Shown in pieces: positions 17,801 through 25,800 of a stretch of DNA of 64,000 nt. The notes beneath the pieces are model-generated. The model ran no database searches and was not told the DNA's origin. It saw only the letters and a program-made list of their open reading frames with translations. The stretch's first letter is position 1, and the number at the start of each line of letters is the position of its first letter. The stretch comes from DAOPYU01 sp942493245 (GTDB lineage: Bacteria > Sumerlaeota > Sumerlaeia > UBA8349). The translations under genes and the position numbers were made by a program. The stretch is from assembly GCA_942493245.1 (NCBI GenBank), contig OW818685.1:3348001-3412000 (forward strand), read 5' to 3'.

Positions 17801-20800
17801 CGACAGGGTGAACATCGGAATGGACGCATAAGATTTCCATGTCGAGCTCATGAAATTGGCCGACTCGCTCGCCATGTAGAAATGGGACGCTCCAGTCGCT
17901 CCCGTACAGATATTCGGCAACGTCACAGTCGGATTCACCGTCGTCGCCGCGCCGTTGTTGATCGAGAAGGAAGAAACTACGGGAATCATCGGTTGAGAAA
18001 AGGCAACCAACCCGAGAGAATGATATCCGCCCCCGGCAACGGCAATATATCTGCCATTCGACGCAGGCACATCACATTGCCCCGCATGCACTTGGCGATA
18101 ATCCAGATTCCATCCCCACGCCACAGCCGAGCCATCCGACTTCACACCCAAACTGTGATAAGATCCTCGTGCAAGGGCCACAAAACCGCTGTCGGGTGCG
18201 GGAACTTCACACTGACCCGCATGATTGCCCAACCAGTCGGTGTCAGACCCCCAAGCGACCACAGAACCATCGGATTTCAAACCCAGACTGTGAAACTGCC
18301 CTGCGGCAATAGACACAAAACCGCTGTTGGGTGAAGGCGCATTACACTGACCGACCGGATTACCCTTGTAGTCCAGATTAGATCCCCATCCGATAATAGA
18401 GCCGTCGGATTTCAGTCCCAGACTGTGATGCACCCCCGCCGCAATCGCCACAAACCCACTGTCAGAAACGGGAGCGATCCCCTGACCATGATCATTGAGC
18501 CCCCAGGCCACAATCGAACCGTCGGACTTCAGGCCCAGACTGTGGTGTACCCCCGCCGCAATCGCCACAAACCCACTGTTGGGCGTGGGAATGGTACACT
18601 CTCCGTGATCATTATTACCCCACGCCACAATCGAACCATCCGACTTCAAACCCAGAGTGTGATACGCTCCTGCCGAAACTGAAACAAAACCACTGTTCGG
18701 TACAGGAACGGTACTCAATCCGAGAGCATTGAGCCCCCACGCGACAATCGAACCGTCCAACTTCAAGCCCACACTATGCACCCAACCAGCCGAGATTTCC
18801 ACAAAACCACTGTTGTCCGCTGGAACAGAACACTGACCATGGTCGTTGTTCTCGCCCCACGCCACAACAGACCCGGGACTTTCGACCCGGATCGTATCGC
18901 TCATAACGGCGGATTCAACACCCACACTGTCTTTTACCTTGAAATAAACCGTCTTCACCCCACTGCCACTCGACAAGGTGAACATCGGAATGGACGCATA
19001 GGACTTCCATGTCGCGCTGGTAAAATCGGGCGACTCGCTCGCCATGTAGAAATGGGACGCTCCAGTCGCTCCCGTACAGACATTCGGCAACGTCACCGTC
19101 GGATTCACCGTCGTCGCCGCGCCGTTGTTGATTGAGAAGGACGAAACCACAGGAACAGACGGAGGTGTTTCTGAAACAATCGCCAGAGAATGGTTTCCCC
19201 CTCCCGCAATCGCCGTAAACCCGCTATTGGGCGAAGGAGCAGTACACTCCCCGTTGTTGTTCTTCCCCCACGCCACAATCGAACCATCAAACTTAAGACC
19301 CAGACTGTGGTAAGCCCCTGCCGAGAGAGACATAAAGCCCGTGTTGGGAGAAGAAACCGTACAGGAACCGATCTCCTGCCCCAACCAGTCATGGCTCGAG
19401 CCCCATGTCACAATCGAGCCATCCGACTTCAACCCCAGGTTATGAACCCATCCGGCGGAGATGGCGCTGAAACCGGTGTTGGGCGCAGGAACGGCACACA
19501 AACCCGTATACTGATGGTTATAATAGTCCACATCCGAACCCCAAGCCAGAACCAAGCCATCGGCCTTCAGAGCCAGGCTGTGAAAAAAACCCGCCGACAC
19601 GGCCACAAAGCCTCGGTTCGGCGAAGGAACATTACATTGGCCGGAACCATTCGCTCCCCACGCCACAACCGAACCGTCTGACTTCAGGGCCAGACAATGT
19701 GCCCTCGACGCAGAAACCGCCACAAAATCCCGATTGGGGGCGGGCACAGAACTCTGCCCACCATATGTGGTATGCCCCCATATCACAAGTGAGCCATCGG
19801 ACTTCAAACCGATTGTCTGGTAATCCACCGCCGCAACCGCCACAAAGTCCCGGTTGGGCGAAGGGACATTGCACTGACCGAGTTCATTGTTCCCCCACGC
19901 CACAATTGAACCATTGGCCTTAAGACCCGCGCTGTGCCCCCACCCCGCCGCGACCGACACAAAGTCGGTGTTGGGTGAAGGAATATTGCACTGCCCCGTG
20001 AAAACTGTACCATTCCAGTTGTAGTTGGACCCCCACGCTACGACGGATCCAGGGCTTCTGAGCGTGATCGTGTCGCTCATGACGGAGGATTCAACACCCA
20101 CACTGTCTTTTACCTTGAAATAGACCGTCTTCACCCCACTGCCACTCGACAGGGTGAACATCGGAACGGACGCATAGGACTTCCACGTCGAACTCGTGAA
20201 ATTGGCCGACTCACTCGCCATGTAGAAATGGGTCGCTCCGGTCGCTACCGTACAGACATTCGGCAACGTCACCGTCGGATTCACCGTCGTCGCCGCGCCG
20301 TTGTTGATCGAGAAAGACGAAACCACAGGAACAGACGGAGGTGTTTCTGAAACAATCGCCAAGGAATGGTTTCCCCCTCCTGCAATCGCCGTAAACCCGC
20401 TATTGGGCGAAGGAACGGTACACTCCCCGTTGTTGTTCTTCCCCCACGCCACAATCGAACCGTCAGACTTGAGACCCAGATTGTGGTAAGATCCTGCCGA
20501 GAGGGACACAAAGTCGGCGTTGGGTGAAGGAATATCACATTGCCCCACGTAATTACCCGCCCAGTCAGCACTCGACCCCCACGCCACAATCGAACCGTCC
20601 GACTTCAGGCCCAGATTATGGAAGTATCCTGCCGAAAGCGCCATAAACCCGCTGTTAGGCACAGGAACGGTACATATGCCGATATACTGTGGGTTGAAAT
20701 AATCCTTATCCCTTCCCCAAACGGCAATCGAACCATCTGCCCTGAATGCCGAACTGTGATTATATCCAGCGGAAATCGCGGCAAAACCGATATTAGGCAT

Positions 20801-21613
20801 GGGAACGTCGCACTGACCGGTGTAACTCCCTTGGTCGTCAGAGTTCTTCCCCCACGCCACAATCGAACCGTCGAACTTTAACCCTAGATTGTGCGACTTT
20901 CCCGCTGCAATCGCCACAAAACCACTGTTGGGCGACGGAGCAATACTTTGCCCGCCGGTCTTCCGATCCAGTCCCCACGCCACAATCGAACCGTCGGACT
21001 TCAACCCCAGACAGTGATAATCCGCCGCCGCAACCGCCACAAAGTCCCGGTTCGGCGAAGGGACATTGCACTGACCGAACTCATTATACCCCCACGCCAC
21101 GATCGAACCATCGGCCTTCAGACCCGCGCTGTGCCCCCACCCAGCCGCGACCGACACAAAGTCGCTGTTGGGTGAAGGAATATTACACTGCCCCGTGAAA
21201 ACTGTGCCATTCCAGTTGTAGTTAGACCCCCATGCAACGACGGATCCAGGACTCTTGAGCGTGATCGTATCGCTCATAGCGGCGGATTCAGCACCCACAC
21301 TGTCCCTCACCTTGAAATAAACCGTCTTCACCCCGCTGCCACTCGACAGGGTGAACATCGGAACGGACGCATAGGATTTCCATGTCGCGCTGGTGAAATC
21401 GGGCAATTCGCTCGCCAAGTAGTGCGACAGGGTCGTGCCCGTCGTACCCGAGCAGACATTCGGCAACGTCACCGTCGGATTGACCGTTGCAGTCGCGCCG
21501 TTGTTGATCTTGAAGGAAGAGATCGCTGGAACGGCCTGCGCCCCCGCAACAGACAACAGGGTAGAAACCAGAAACAATAAAACCAACCCGCGCCGAACCG
21601 AATATCCAACCAT
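11873..21613 (-). CDS. Giant exported protein: four 7-unit RCC1 propellers, FGE-like domain, InlB-type repeats
   Basis: A 3246-residue exported protein. Translation from 21613 gives the signal peptide MVGYSVRRGLVLLFLVSTLL...AGAQA, with GGAG about ten bases upstream; an earlier ATG at 21706 is less likely. Then come four cycles of a ~96-residue Ig-like module (FSINNGAATTVNPTVTLPN ... TVYFKVKDSVG) plus seven RCC1-like units of 35-47 residues (pattern GLKSDGSIVAWG ... VPSPNSGFVAIAAG). Two glycine-rich InlB/Flg_new-type repeats follow (NPANGGTVAKTPDLPAY, GWAFAGW). Next is an FGE-sulfatase/SUMF1-like domain (PAGSFQMGSP, KYEVTQGQW, RLPSEAEWEYACRGG, LRGGSWEDRANYCRSAMR) at about 15.6-16.4 kb, then two more repeats, Ig/FN3-like modules and an unassigned C-terminus. 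The FGE part lacks the first cysteine of formylglycine-generating enzymes, so binding is likelier than catalysis. Surface display is an inference. Confidence 0.88.
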   Translation of the reverse strand: MVGYSVRRGLVLLFLVSTLLSVAGAQAVPAISSFKINNGATATVNPTVTLPNVCSGTTGTTLSHYLASELPDFTSATWKSYASVPMFTLSSGSGVKTVYFKVRDSVGAESAAMSDTITLKSPGSVVAWGSNYNWNGTVFTGQCNIPSPNSDFVSVAAGWGHSAGLKADGSIVAWGYNEFGQCNVPSPNRDFVAVAAADYHCLGLKSDGSIVAWGLDRKTGGQSIAPSPNSGFVAIAAGKSHNLGLKFDGSIVAWGKNSDDQGSYTGQCDVPMPNIGFAAISAGYNHSSAFRADGSIAVWGRDKDYFNPQYIGICTVPVPNSGFMALSAGYFHNLGLKSDGSIVAWGSSADWAGNYVGQCDIPSPNADFVSLSAGSYHNLGLKSDGSIVAWGKNNNGECTVPSPNSGFTAIAGGGNHSLAIVSETPPSVPVVSSFSINNGAATTVNPTVTLPNVCTVATGATHFYMASESANFTSSTWKSYASVPMFTLSSGSGVKTVYFKVKDSVGVESSVMSDTITLRSPGSVVAWGSNYNWNGTVFTGQCNIPSPNTDFVSVAAGWGHSAGLKANGSIVAWGNNELGQCNVPSPNRDFVAVAAVDYQTIGLKSDGSLVIWGHTTYGGQSSVPAPNRDFVAVSASRAHCLALKSDGSVVAWGANGSGQCNVPSPNRGFVAVSAGFFHSLALKADGLVLAWGSDVDYYNHQYTGLCAVPAPNTGFSAISAGWVHNLGLKSDGSIVTWGSSHDWLGQEIGSCTVSSPNTGFMSLSAGAYHSLGLKFDGSIVAWGKNNNGECTAPSPNSGFTAIAGGGNHSLAIVSETPPSVPVVSSFSINNGAATTVNPTVTLPNVCTGATGASHFYMASESPDFTSATWKSYASIPMFTLSSGSGVKTVYFKVKDSVGVESAVMSDTIRVESPGSVVAWGENNDHGQCSVPADNSGFVEISAGWVHSVGLKLDGSIVAWGLNALGLSTVPVPNSGFVSVSAGAYHTLGLKSDGSIVAWGNNDHGECTIPTPNSGFVAIAAGVHHSLGLKSDGSIVAWGLNDHGQGIAPVSDSGFVAIAAGVHHSLGLKSDGSIIGWGSNLDYKGNPVGQCNAPSPNSGFVSIAAGQFHSLGLKSDGSVVAWGSDTDWLGNHAGQCEVPAPDSGFVALARGSYHSLGVKSDGSAVAWGWNLDYRQVHAGQCDVPASNGRYIAVAGGGYHSLGLVAFSQPMIPVVSSFSINNGAATTVNPTVTLPNICTGATGASHFYMASESANFMSSTWKSYASIPMFTLSSGSGVKTVYFKVKDSVGVESAVMSDSITLCGSGFPIVAWGSNSHDQSIVPSPNSDFMALTGGHLHSLGLKSNGSVVAWGGYCEVPSPNSGLVAIAGGHSHYLGLKSDGSIVTWGYNESGQCSVPAPNQNFVAVAGGYRHSMGLKSDGSVVVWGDNSYGQRTVPTPNSGFVAVSAGDYHCLGLKSDGSIVAWGRNVEGQCTVPTPNSGFKAVSAGWVHSLGLKSDGSIVAWGSNVVGQCAIPTPNSGFSAISAGYYHNLALKSDGSVVTWGRNLSGECTVPVPNRGFVAIAGAGTHSLALRESLWMVTVGASPTDGGTVSKLPDQASYAVGSQVTLQATPAPGWSFRGWLDGATTVSTSPSYVHTVANADKVFTARFAAAPEDLYTLAVVANPANGGTVAKTPDLPAYAPGTSVTLQATPAAGWAFAGWRDGGVTISTNQVYVYTVGGSDKTFTANFSNSSLPEEFTVNLPGNVPLTLVRIPAGSFQMGSPDSERSHRSDEGPVHTVHIDYSFYMGKYEVTQGQWQAIMGDNPAVGYGTVGDNYPINMVELNQVNDSESGFIKNLNNYLLETGQILTPMRLPSEAEWEYACRGGSQTRFFFGDSLVDASGNPIDDLNQDGPAGVLPGNRSDYMWWQGNSGGEVHPVGTKLPNQFGLYDMHGNVCEWVQDTWSNDYRGAPTDGSPWINWNSTYPWLLRGGSWEDRANYCRSAMRFGWATDMGASFYGFRLSMRQENSIPCQYALTVAVSGQGAVTKSPDLATYVEGTTVTLTATPANGHHFAGWSGATTSTLNPLIVVMDTSKTVTAMFAINEYTLETGAVNGSVLKSPDLPVYVSGTTVTLTAQPDPFCWFDGWVGDVPAGMEQANPLVFTMNGNKTIEARFVLDTTPPTGEIVPDKAITAEPEAAFQVTFSEPVWGLEENPLVTIDLDEGMQYTSVTVERETDSQYRLQVSGVTGDGLLTLSVNPSACHDVVGNRNALIGPATVLFDTTPPNTVAAPVSDEAVSADTTVHFSWPAVTDPEPASGIAGYQCQIGTAPGAADLLDENMGLVAEKALVCPVGTTVYCRVRAFDQVGNVGAWSESSVGVHVNTPPVIASLGITPTEPRKPDVVTPALQVTDAEGDAIVDYRYEWILSDVVLSTDTQLTSDLTAKNQAWVLHAWAQDAVGTWSAKASIPFTIFNSPPTQPIVQVIPQPASPNQDLIVDVLVYSTDPDGDTIKYDFRWYKSLDCGKTWIHKVELDGSPQVSQNFINKGELWDVFYTPYEVEATSALKSLPEEYTAASRPAGFAVARAGAFVVGKAMTAWDRSYVGENAPPEFQFDAIRTQWTTEGLQLSVDWTAVDGDGEEMQVDLSWTDLEYSGLVAVGSDLPGDQGNCSALVHPTPGKSFYLHAAVSDSKGAVTQVITHPINLSGLQVTNQPASEVKEEAAVLNGFLSPTGDQEPEVLVYWGQEDGGLKPSAWEHVEALGSRGEGAFSVQVTGLLPGTRYMYRSVAKSDLGEAWAEDAEFFDTAVALPTSVTAVGNTYQVLVKWDAVTSATAYVIERTLAGKADATPVAWTVGAVTEFADDSAVPGMTYAYTVKSVDAWGNMSAPSEAVLASVTIEVIAPANYMITAKGYTMTRDLPTTGSLTFAATDGSKSGTIKIAQLKKLPANALDNPDKGIYYLKNCTQVPTLTIEGSVKTLAFDVPVYSLEASGQVRSVSARSVTFLKAGEFEKITITAEKSSDQGYYARTFIETDGTSRVPMLIKATGAVVEEIGSTGKTAQPIKLLNVASKVYKDGAQKKTSLGAVGSLPKVVADAAGVAVPQSEATPSSIQGSELKSVTVSGGSIVADEMVGDIEKVTAAGGNIRCGLIQSGTNLTLFQATAKKVGGVSVGGAVGTAGKPTAMVLKAQPQAKGKNKAALTKVYGQTGVSGYFYAGYDEATGAPNYSGGIGILQTRTPGVVEGVAFLDPEQVTKMKVLPTTPVQPILINPDL
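16894..21253 (-). repeat. Four ~1.2-kb internal repeat cycles encoding 7-unit propellers
   Basis: Blocks lie at about 21253-20344, 20056-19168, 18880-17998 and 17710-16894. Each encodes exactly seven RCC1-like units and is preceded by one Ig-like module. Blocks 1 and 2 begin and end with nearly identical DNA (for example GTNWNG-type first blades and SIVAWGKNNNGEC last blades), indicating recent duplication; blocks 3 and 4 are more diverged. Confidence 0.85.
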
Positions 21614-22078
21614 TTTGCCACGCTCCTTTGCGCTACTGATCCAGAATCGTTCTTGTTTTCGCATTGATTTTCCAGAAGTAAACCACGGGGAAAGCAATTC
21701 GCCCATACGTGCAACCAGAACAAGGGATGTACTGCAGTTTACAGAACTCCTTGAAAGAGTATCACTTCCATTTCATAAAAACAATAAATAAATGAACAAG
21801 GATAGAACTAAAAAGGGACAGGAGAAAAGAAGAGGCGGAGGAAACCGAGCGAAAAATTTACAAAGATCCGATGCGGGTTGCCGAAAACAGGATCGAGTCC
21901 GGCCCCTGCCCGTCCCTTTCATCCAGAGACAAATCAGTATCCCAAAACAGACAGCGGCGGACAAACACAACCTCTCCTGAACAGCGTAGCGCCACCCTCG
22001 AAAGTCAGACGCTTCCAAAGCGAAACTTTTCTCTCGCCCTCCCTTTCTCCATGCGCCGTAACAGCCGAACGGGCCCTA
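21614..22078. other. 465-bp intergenic gap
   Basis: An AT-rich, purine-rich stretch (about 21770-21860) lies upstream of the giant gene and downstream of the response-regulator gene. It must contain the giant gene's promoter, but no box was assigned and no hairpin terminator for the regulator gene was found. Confidence 0.4.
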
Positions 22079-22711
22079 TCAGTCAATCAGACCGCTTTCG
22101 ATCGCATAGCGCGTCAATTCCGCGTTATTGTGCATCCCGAGTTTTTGCAGAATTCGCGTCCGGTAGGTGCTCACCGTCTTCACGCTGAGAGACATTTCCT
22201 GGGAAATCTCCCCGACCGTCCGGCCCGACGCGATCAGACACAACACCTGATACTCCCGATTGGAAAGCGCCTCGTGGATCGGCTTTTCGGGATCTTTGAA
22301 CAGATTCTGAGCCAGCTGCTCGGCCAGAACCGCGCTCACGTAGGTTCCTCCAGCAATCACCTTCCGGATCGCCCCCAGCATTTCGTCCGCTGCGCTGTCC
22401 TTGGTCAGATACCCAGAGCCACCGGTCTTCAAAACTCGCGCTGCATATTGTTTTTCCGGACGGAAACTCAGAACCAGAACCGGCTGGCTCGGTTTCAGGA
22501 TCTTGATCTGTTTCAGCGTGTCAAGACCGTTTCCTCCCGGCATATTGAGATCCAGAATGACCAAGTCGAAACTTTGATCGCTCACCATTCGAAGCGTTTC
22601 CGGATGGCTGGAGGCCTCGCCCGTCACGCTCATGTCGGCGGCATCCTGGATTATATCGCTCAAACCTCGGCGCACAACGGCATGATCGTCAGCGATGAGT
22701 ATATTGATCAT
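22079..22711 (-). CDS. NarL/FixJ-family response regulator
   Basis: A 210-residue two-domain regulator. The receiver (residues 1-120) has the acidic pair D8-D9 (ILIADDH), phosphoacceptor D54 (VILDLNMPGGNG) and K104 (GYLTKDS). The C-terminal LuxR-type HTH (about 145-205) reads ALSNREYQVLCLIASGRT, then SVKTVSTYRTRILQKLG. The ATG at 22711 gives the family start MINILIADDHAVVRRG. It lies 124 bp downstream of a large NarX/UhpB-type histidine kinase on the same strand, so it is probably that kinase's cognate DNA-binding partner. Target genes are unknown; the adjacent giant surface gene is one possibility. Confidence 0.93.
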   Translation of the reverse strand: MINILIADDHAVVRRGLSDIIQDAADMSVTGEASSHPETLRMVSDQSFDLVILDLNMPGGNGLDTLKQIKILKPSQPVLVLSFRPEKQYAARVLKTGGSGYLTKDSAADEMLGAIRKVIAGGTYVSAVLAEQLAQNLFKDPEKPIHEALSNREYQVLCLIASGRTVGEISQEMSLSVKTVSTYRTRILQKLGMHNNAELTRYAIESGLID

Positions 22712-22835
22712 AACCTTCAATCCCTTTTTCAAACACGATCTCGATACCCCCTCCGGAATATCCGAACCGAAATCTACCCGAGATACCCGTTTTTAGCAAG
22801 ACCGGCGAAACATCCCCCGAACCTTCTCGATTGCC

Positions 22836-25800
22836 TCAGTCTGGCTGAGCCAGAGGGATCCTTACATAGACCCGCGTTCCCCGGTCTCCCTCGCCGCTGA
22901 TCGAAAATTCTCCATTCAAGGCCCGTACCCGCTCCTGCATTCCGATAATGCCCCACGACTGGCGATGATTCGCCTGATCGGGTAAAATACCCACCCCATC
23001 GTCCTCAATTTCCAGAGTGACCCAATCGCCCTGTTCCACCAGCCGGGCGCGCACCCATCCGGCCTGAGCATGCCGCGCTATATTGGTCAACGCTTCCTGC
23101 AGGATCCGATACAAGGCCGTTGAGACCTTCTGATCCAGGGTCAGGTCTTCCGGCTCGATGCGACTCTCGCACCGAAGACCAGTCCGCGACTCGAAATCCT
23201 GCATCAGCCAGTCCGCGGCGGCCCCAATGCCCAGATCGTCGAGCATGCCCGGACGCAATTCCGAGGAAATCCGATGCACAATATCGGTTGTTTTCTCGAT
23301 ATCCTTCACCATGCCGGCAAGTTTTTCGCGCAGAAAAACCTGATCCTCCGTCAGCGCGCCAAACAGTTTGGAAATATCGAGCCGGAAACCGGTCAACGCC
23401 TGCCCGAGTTCATCATGAATCTCGCGCGCAATCCCCGCCCGTTCCTCCTCCCGAATCGTGTCGAGATGCGTCACCAACTGCCGGTATTGCTCCCACGAGG
23501 CCTTGAGCGCCTCATCCATCTTCTTGCGTTCGGTCAGGTCGAGGAAAATCACGGCAAATTGCCCGTACTGCGGCGAATAGGCCGTAATCTCATAGTAACG
23601 CCCGAGCGTGCGCGACCAGTGCTCGAAATAAACCGGCTCTCCAGTCAACGCCACCCGACCATACTGCTCGATCCAGAAATCCTCCGTCTCCGGCAAGACC
23701 TCGCGCACGGAGTGACCGATCATCTGTTCCTTCCGCAGTCCCGTCAGTTTTTCAAAGGTCGGATTGACCTCCAGAAACCGGTAATCGAAAGGTTTCCCCT
23801 CCCCATCGAGAACAACCTCGTGGAGCGCAAACGCACTGGACATGGACTCGAAAAGCAGACGGTATTGCTGCTGGCTCGCGCGCAGCGCCTGCTCGGCTTC
23901 CTTGCGCTGGGTGATATCCCAGCACACCCCCAAAAGATGGCCGGGTTCCCCCGTCGAATCAAGATAGAATCGCCCACGGGCGGCAATGTGGTGGACGCTG
24001 CCGTCGGGCCAGATCGCCCGATACTCCGTTTCATAGGCCGTCCCCTCTTCCATCGCCCGTCGGTGCGCCTCGCGCACCATTTCCCGGTCCTCGGGCGGCA
24101 TCAACGCAAAGAAGGCATCGCTTCGCCCGTTGAAGCGCTCGGGATCGGTGCCCAGAAGCCGGTGGGCCGTGGCGTCCCACATCTGCAGGTCTTGCGCAGT
24201 ATCCCACTCAAAAATCCCCATCTCGGTGGAAGACAAAGCCAGGTTCAATCGCTCCTCACTGGCCCGCAAGGCCTCCTCGGCCAACTTGCGATCCGTAATA
24301 TCCCGCCCGGCTATCACAAAACCCTTCACCCGGCCATCCGCCCCGATATAGGGTGTGTACACAACATCCAGATACCGCTTGCCGGTTCCGGGCAACTCGA
24401 GCCAATCCTGATACCGCACCGACACCCGATCCGTCATGCACACCTCGGCGTTTGGCTTCACCACTCTTTCATAGAACGCCCCCCCCACCATCTCGCAAAT
24501 CGTTTTCCCCACAACCTCCTCAACCTGAGCGGAAAAAGCCGAAGCAAACGCCGTATTGACCACCAGATACGCGTAATCGCGATTCACCAGCGCCATCAAG
24601 TCCCGCGAATGGGTCACAATATGCACATACTGCCGCAGCTGTTCCTCCGCCCGGATGCGTTGCGTGATATCCAGGGCAATCCCGCCCACAAAACGCACCC
24701 CGTTTGCGTCCTGAAAGAGGAATTTCATAACCAGGAACTGGAAGACCTCTCCACCGGAACCCGGCACCTCTTCAATCACCTCCAGCGGGACGCCGGATGA
24801 GAGAACCTCCAGGTCATGCTGCCGGAATTTCTCCGAAAACTCCCCGGGCCAGATCTCACAATCCACCTTTCCCATCCAGTCCGACTCGCCAATTCCGAAC
24901 TGCGCCAGAAACGCCCGGTTGTAATACACCAACCGTCCCGTTTCGTCCTTGGCCCAGGCCAGGGCCGGGCTGTTGTCCATGAAAGAACGGAACCGGTTCT
25001 CGCTGGCCCGAAGCGCCTGTTCCATAAGCTTGCGTTTGGTAATGACTTCCGTATAGATGATAATCCCACCGACCGCGCCGTCCGACTCATACCAGGGTCG
25101 GCACTTCCAGCGCGTCCAGACCACCGACCCATCCGCGCGCTCATAGAAGTCTTCCTCCGCACTCGACGCCACACCCGCCAGCGCCCGCTGATGCACATCT
25201 TTCCACTTTTGAGGCAGATCCGGAAAAACCTCATAGTGGCTCCGGCCCACCACCTCGACTCCCTTGAGGTGGTAGTCGCGCAGGTAACGGTCGCTCACAT
25301 AGATATAACGCAAATCGCGGTCGTGGATCGCAATGGCGCTGTTGGCGTTCTCGATGACGTAGCGCATCAGGTCATGCGCGTGCATAAGCGCCGATTCCGC
25401 CCGCTTGCGCTCGGTCACATCTTCCGCCGCGCCCAGAATCTGGCGCGCCCGCCCCTGCGCATCCCGCAAAAAAACCGTATCCCGGCTGTGCAGATAACGC
25501 CATTCGCCAGAGGCATGTTTCATCCGATAATCCAACTCGAAGACGATCCCCTCGCCCGCGCCCTCCAATTCCTGGTAATGCCGGTTAAACTTTTCGACAT
25601 CGTCCGGATGTAAAAGACGCTCCACAACCATCGTCCCCATGTTCCGGAACTGTTCTGCCGAATACCCCAGATAGTTTTCCACATCCTGATTCGAGAAAAC
25701 ATTGCGTTTCTCCACCGGATCGTAGATGTAAACCAGATTCGGCACCGTTCGTAGAATCCGCTGAGTCAGTTCCTGATTCTTGTGCAAAGCCTCTTCATAC

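Noticed and set aside
16894..21253. CRISPR-like or satellite array
   Set aside because: The periodicity is protein-coding (RCC1-like blades), units vary in length and sequence, and the reading frame is open throughout.
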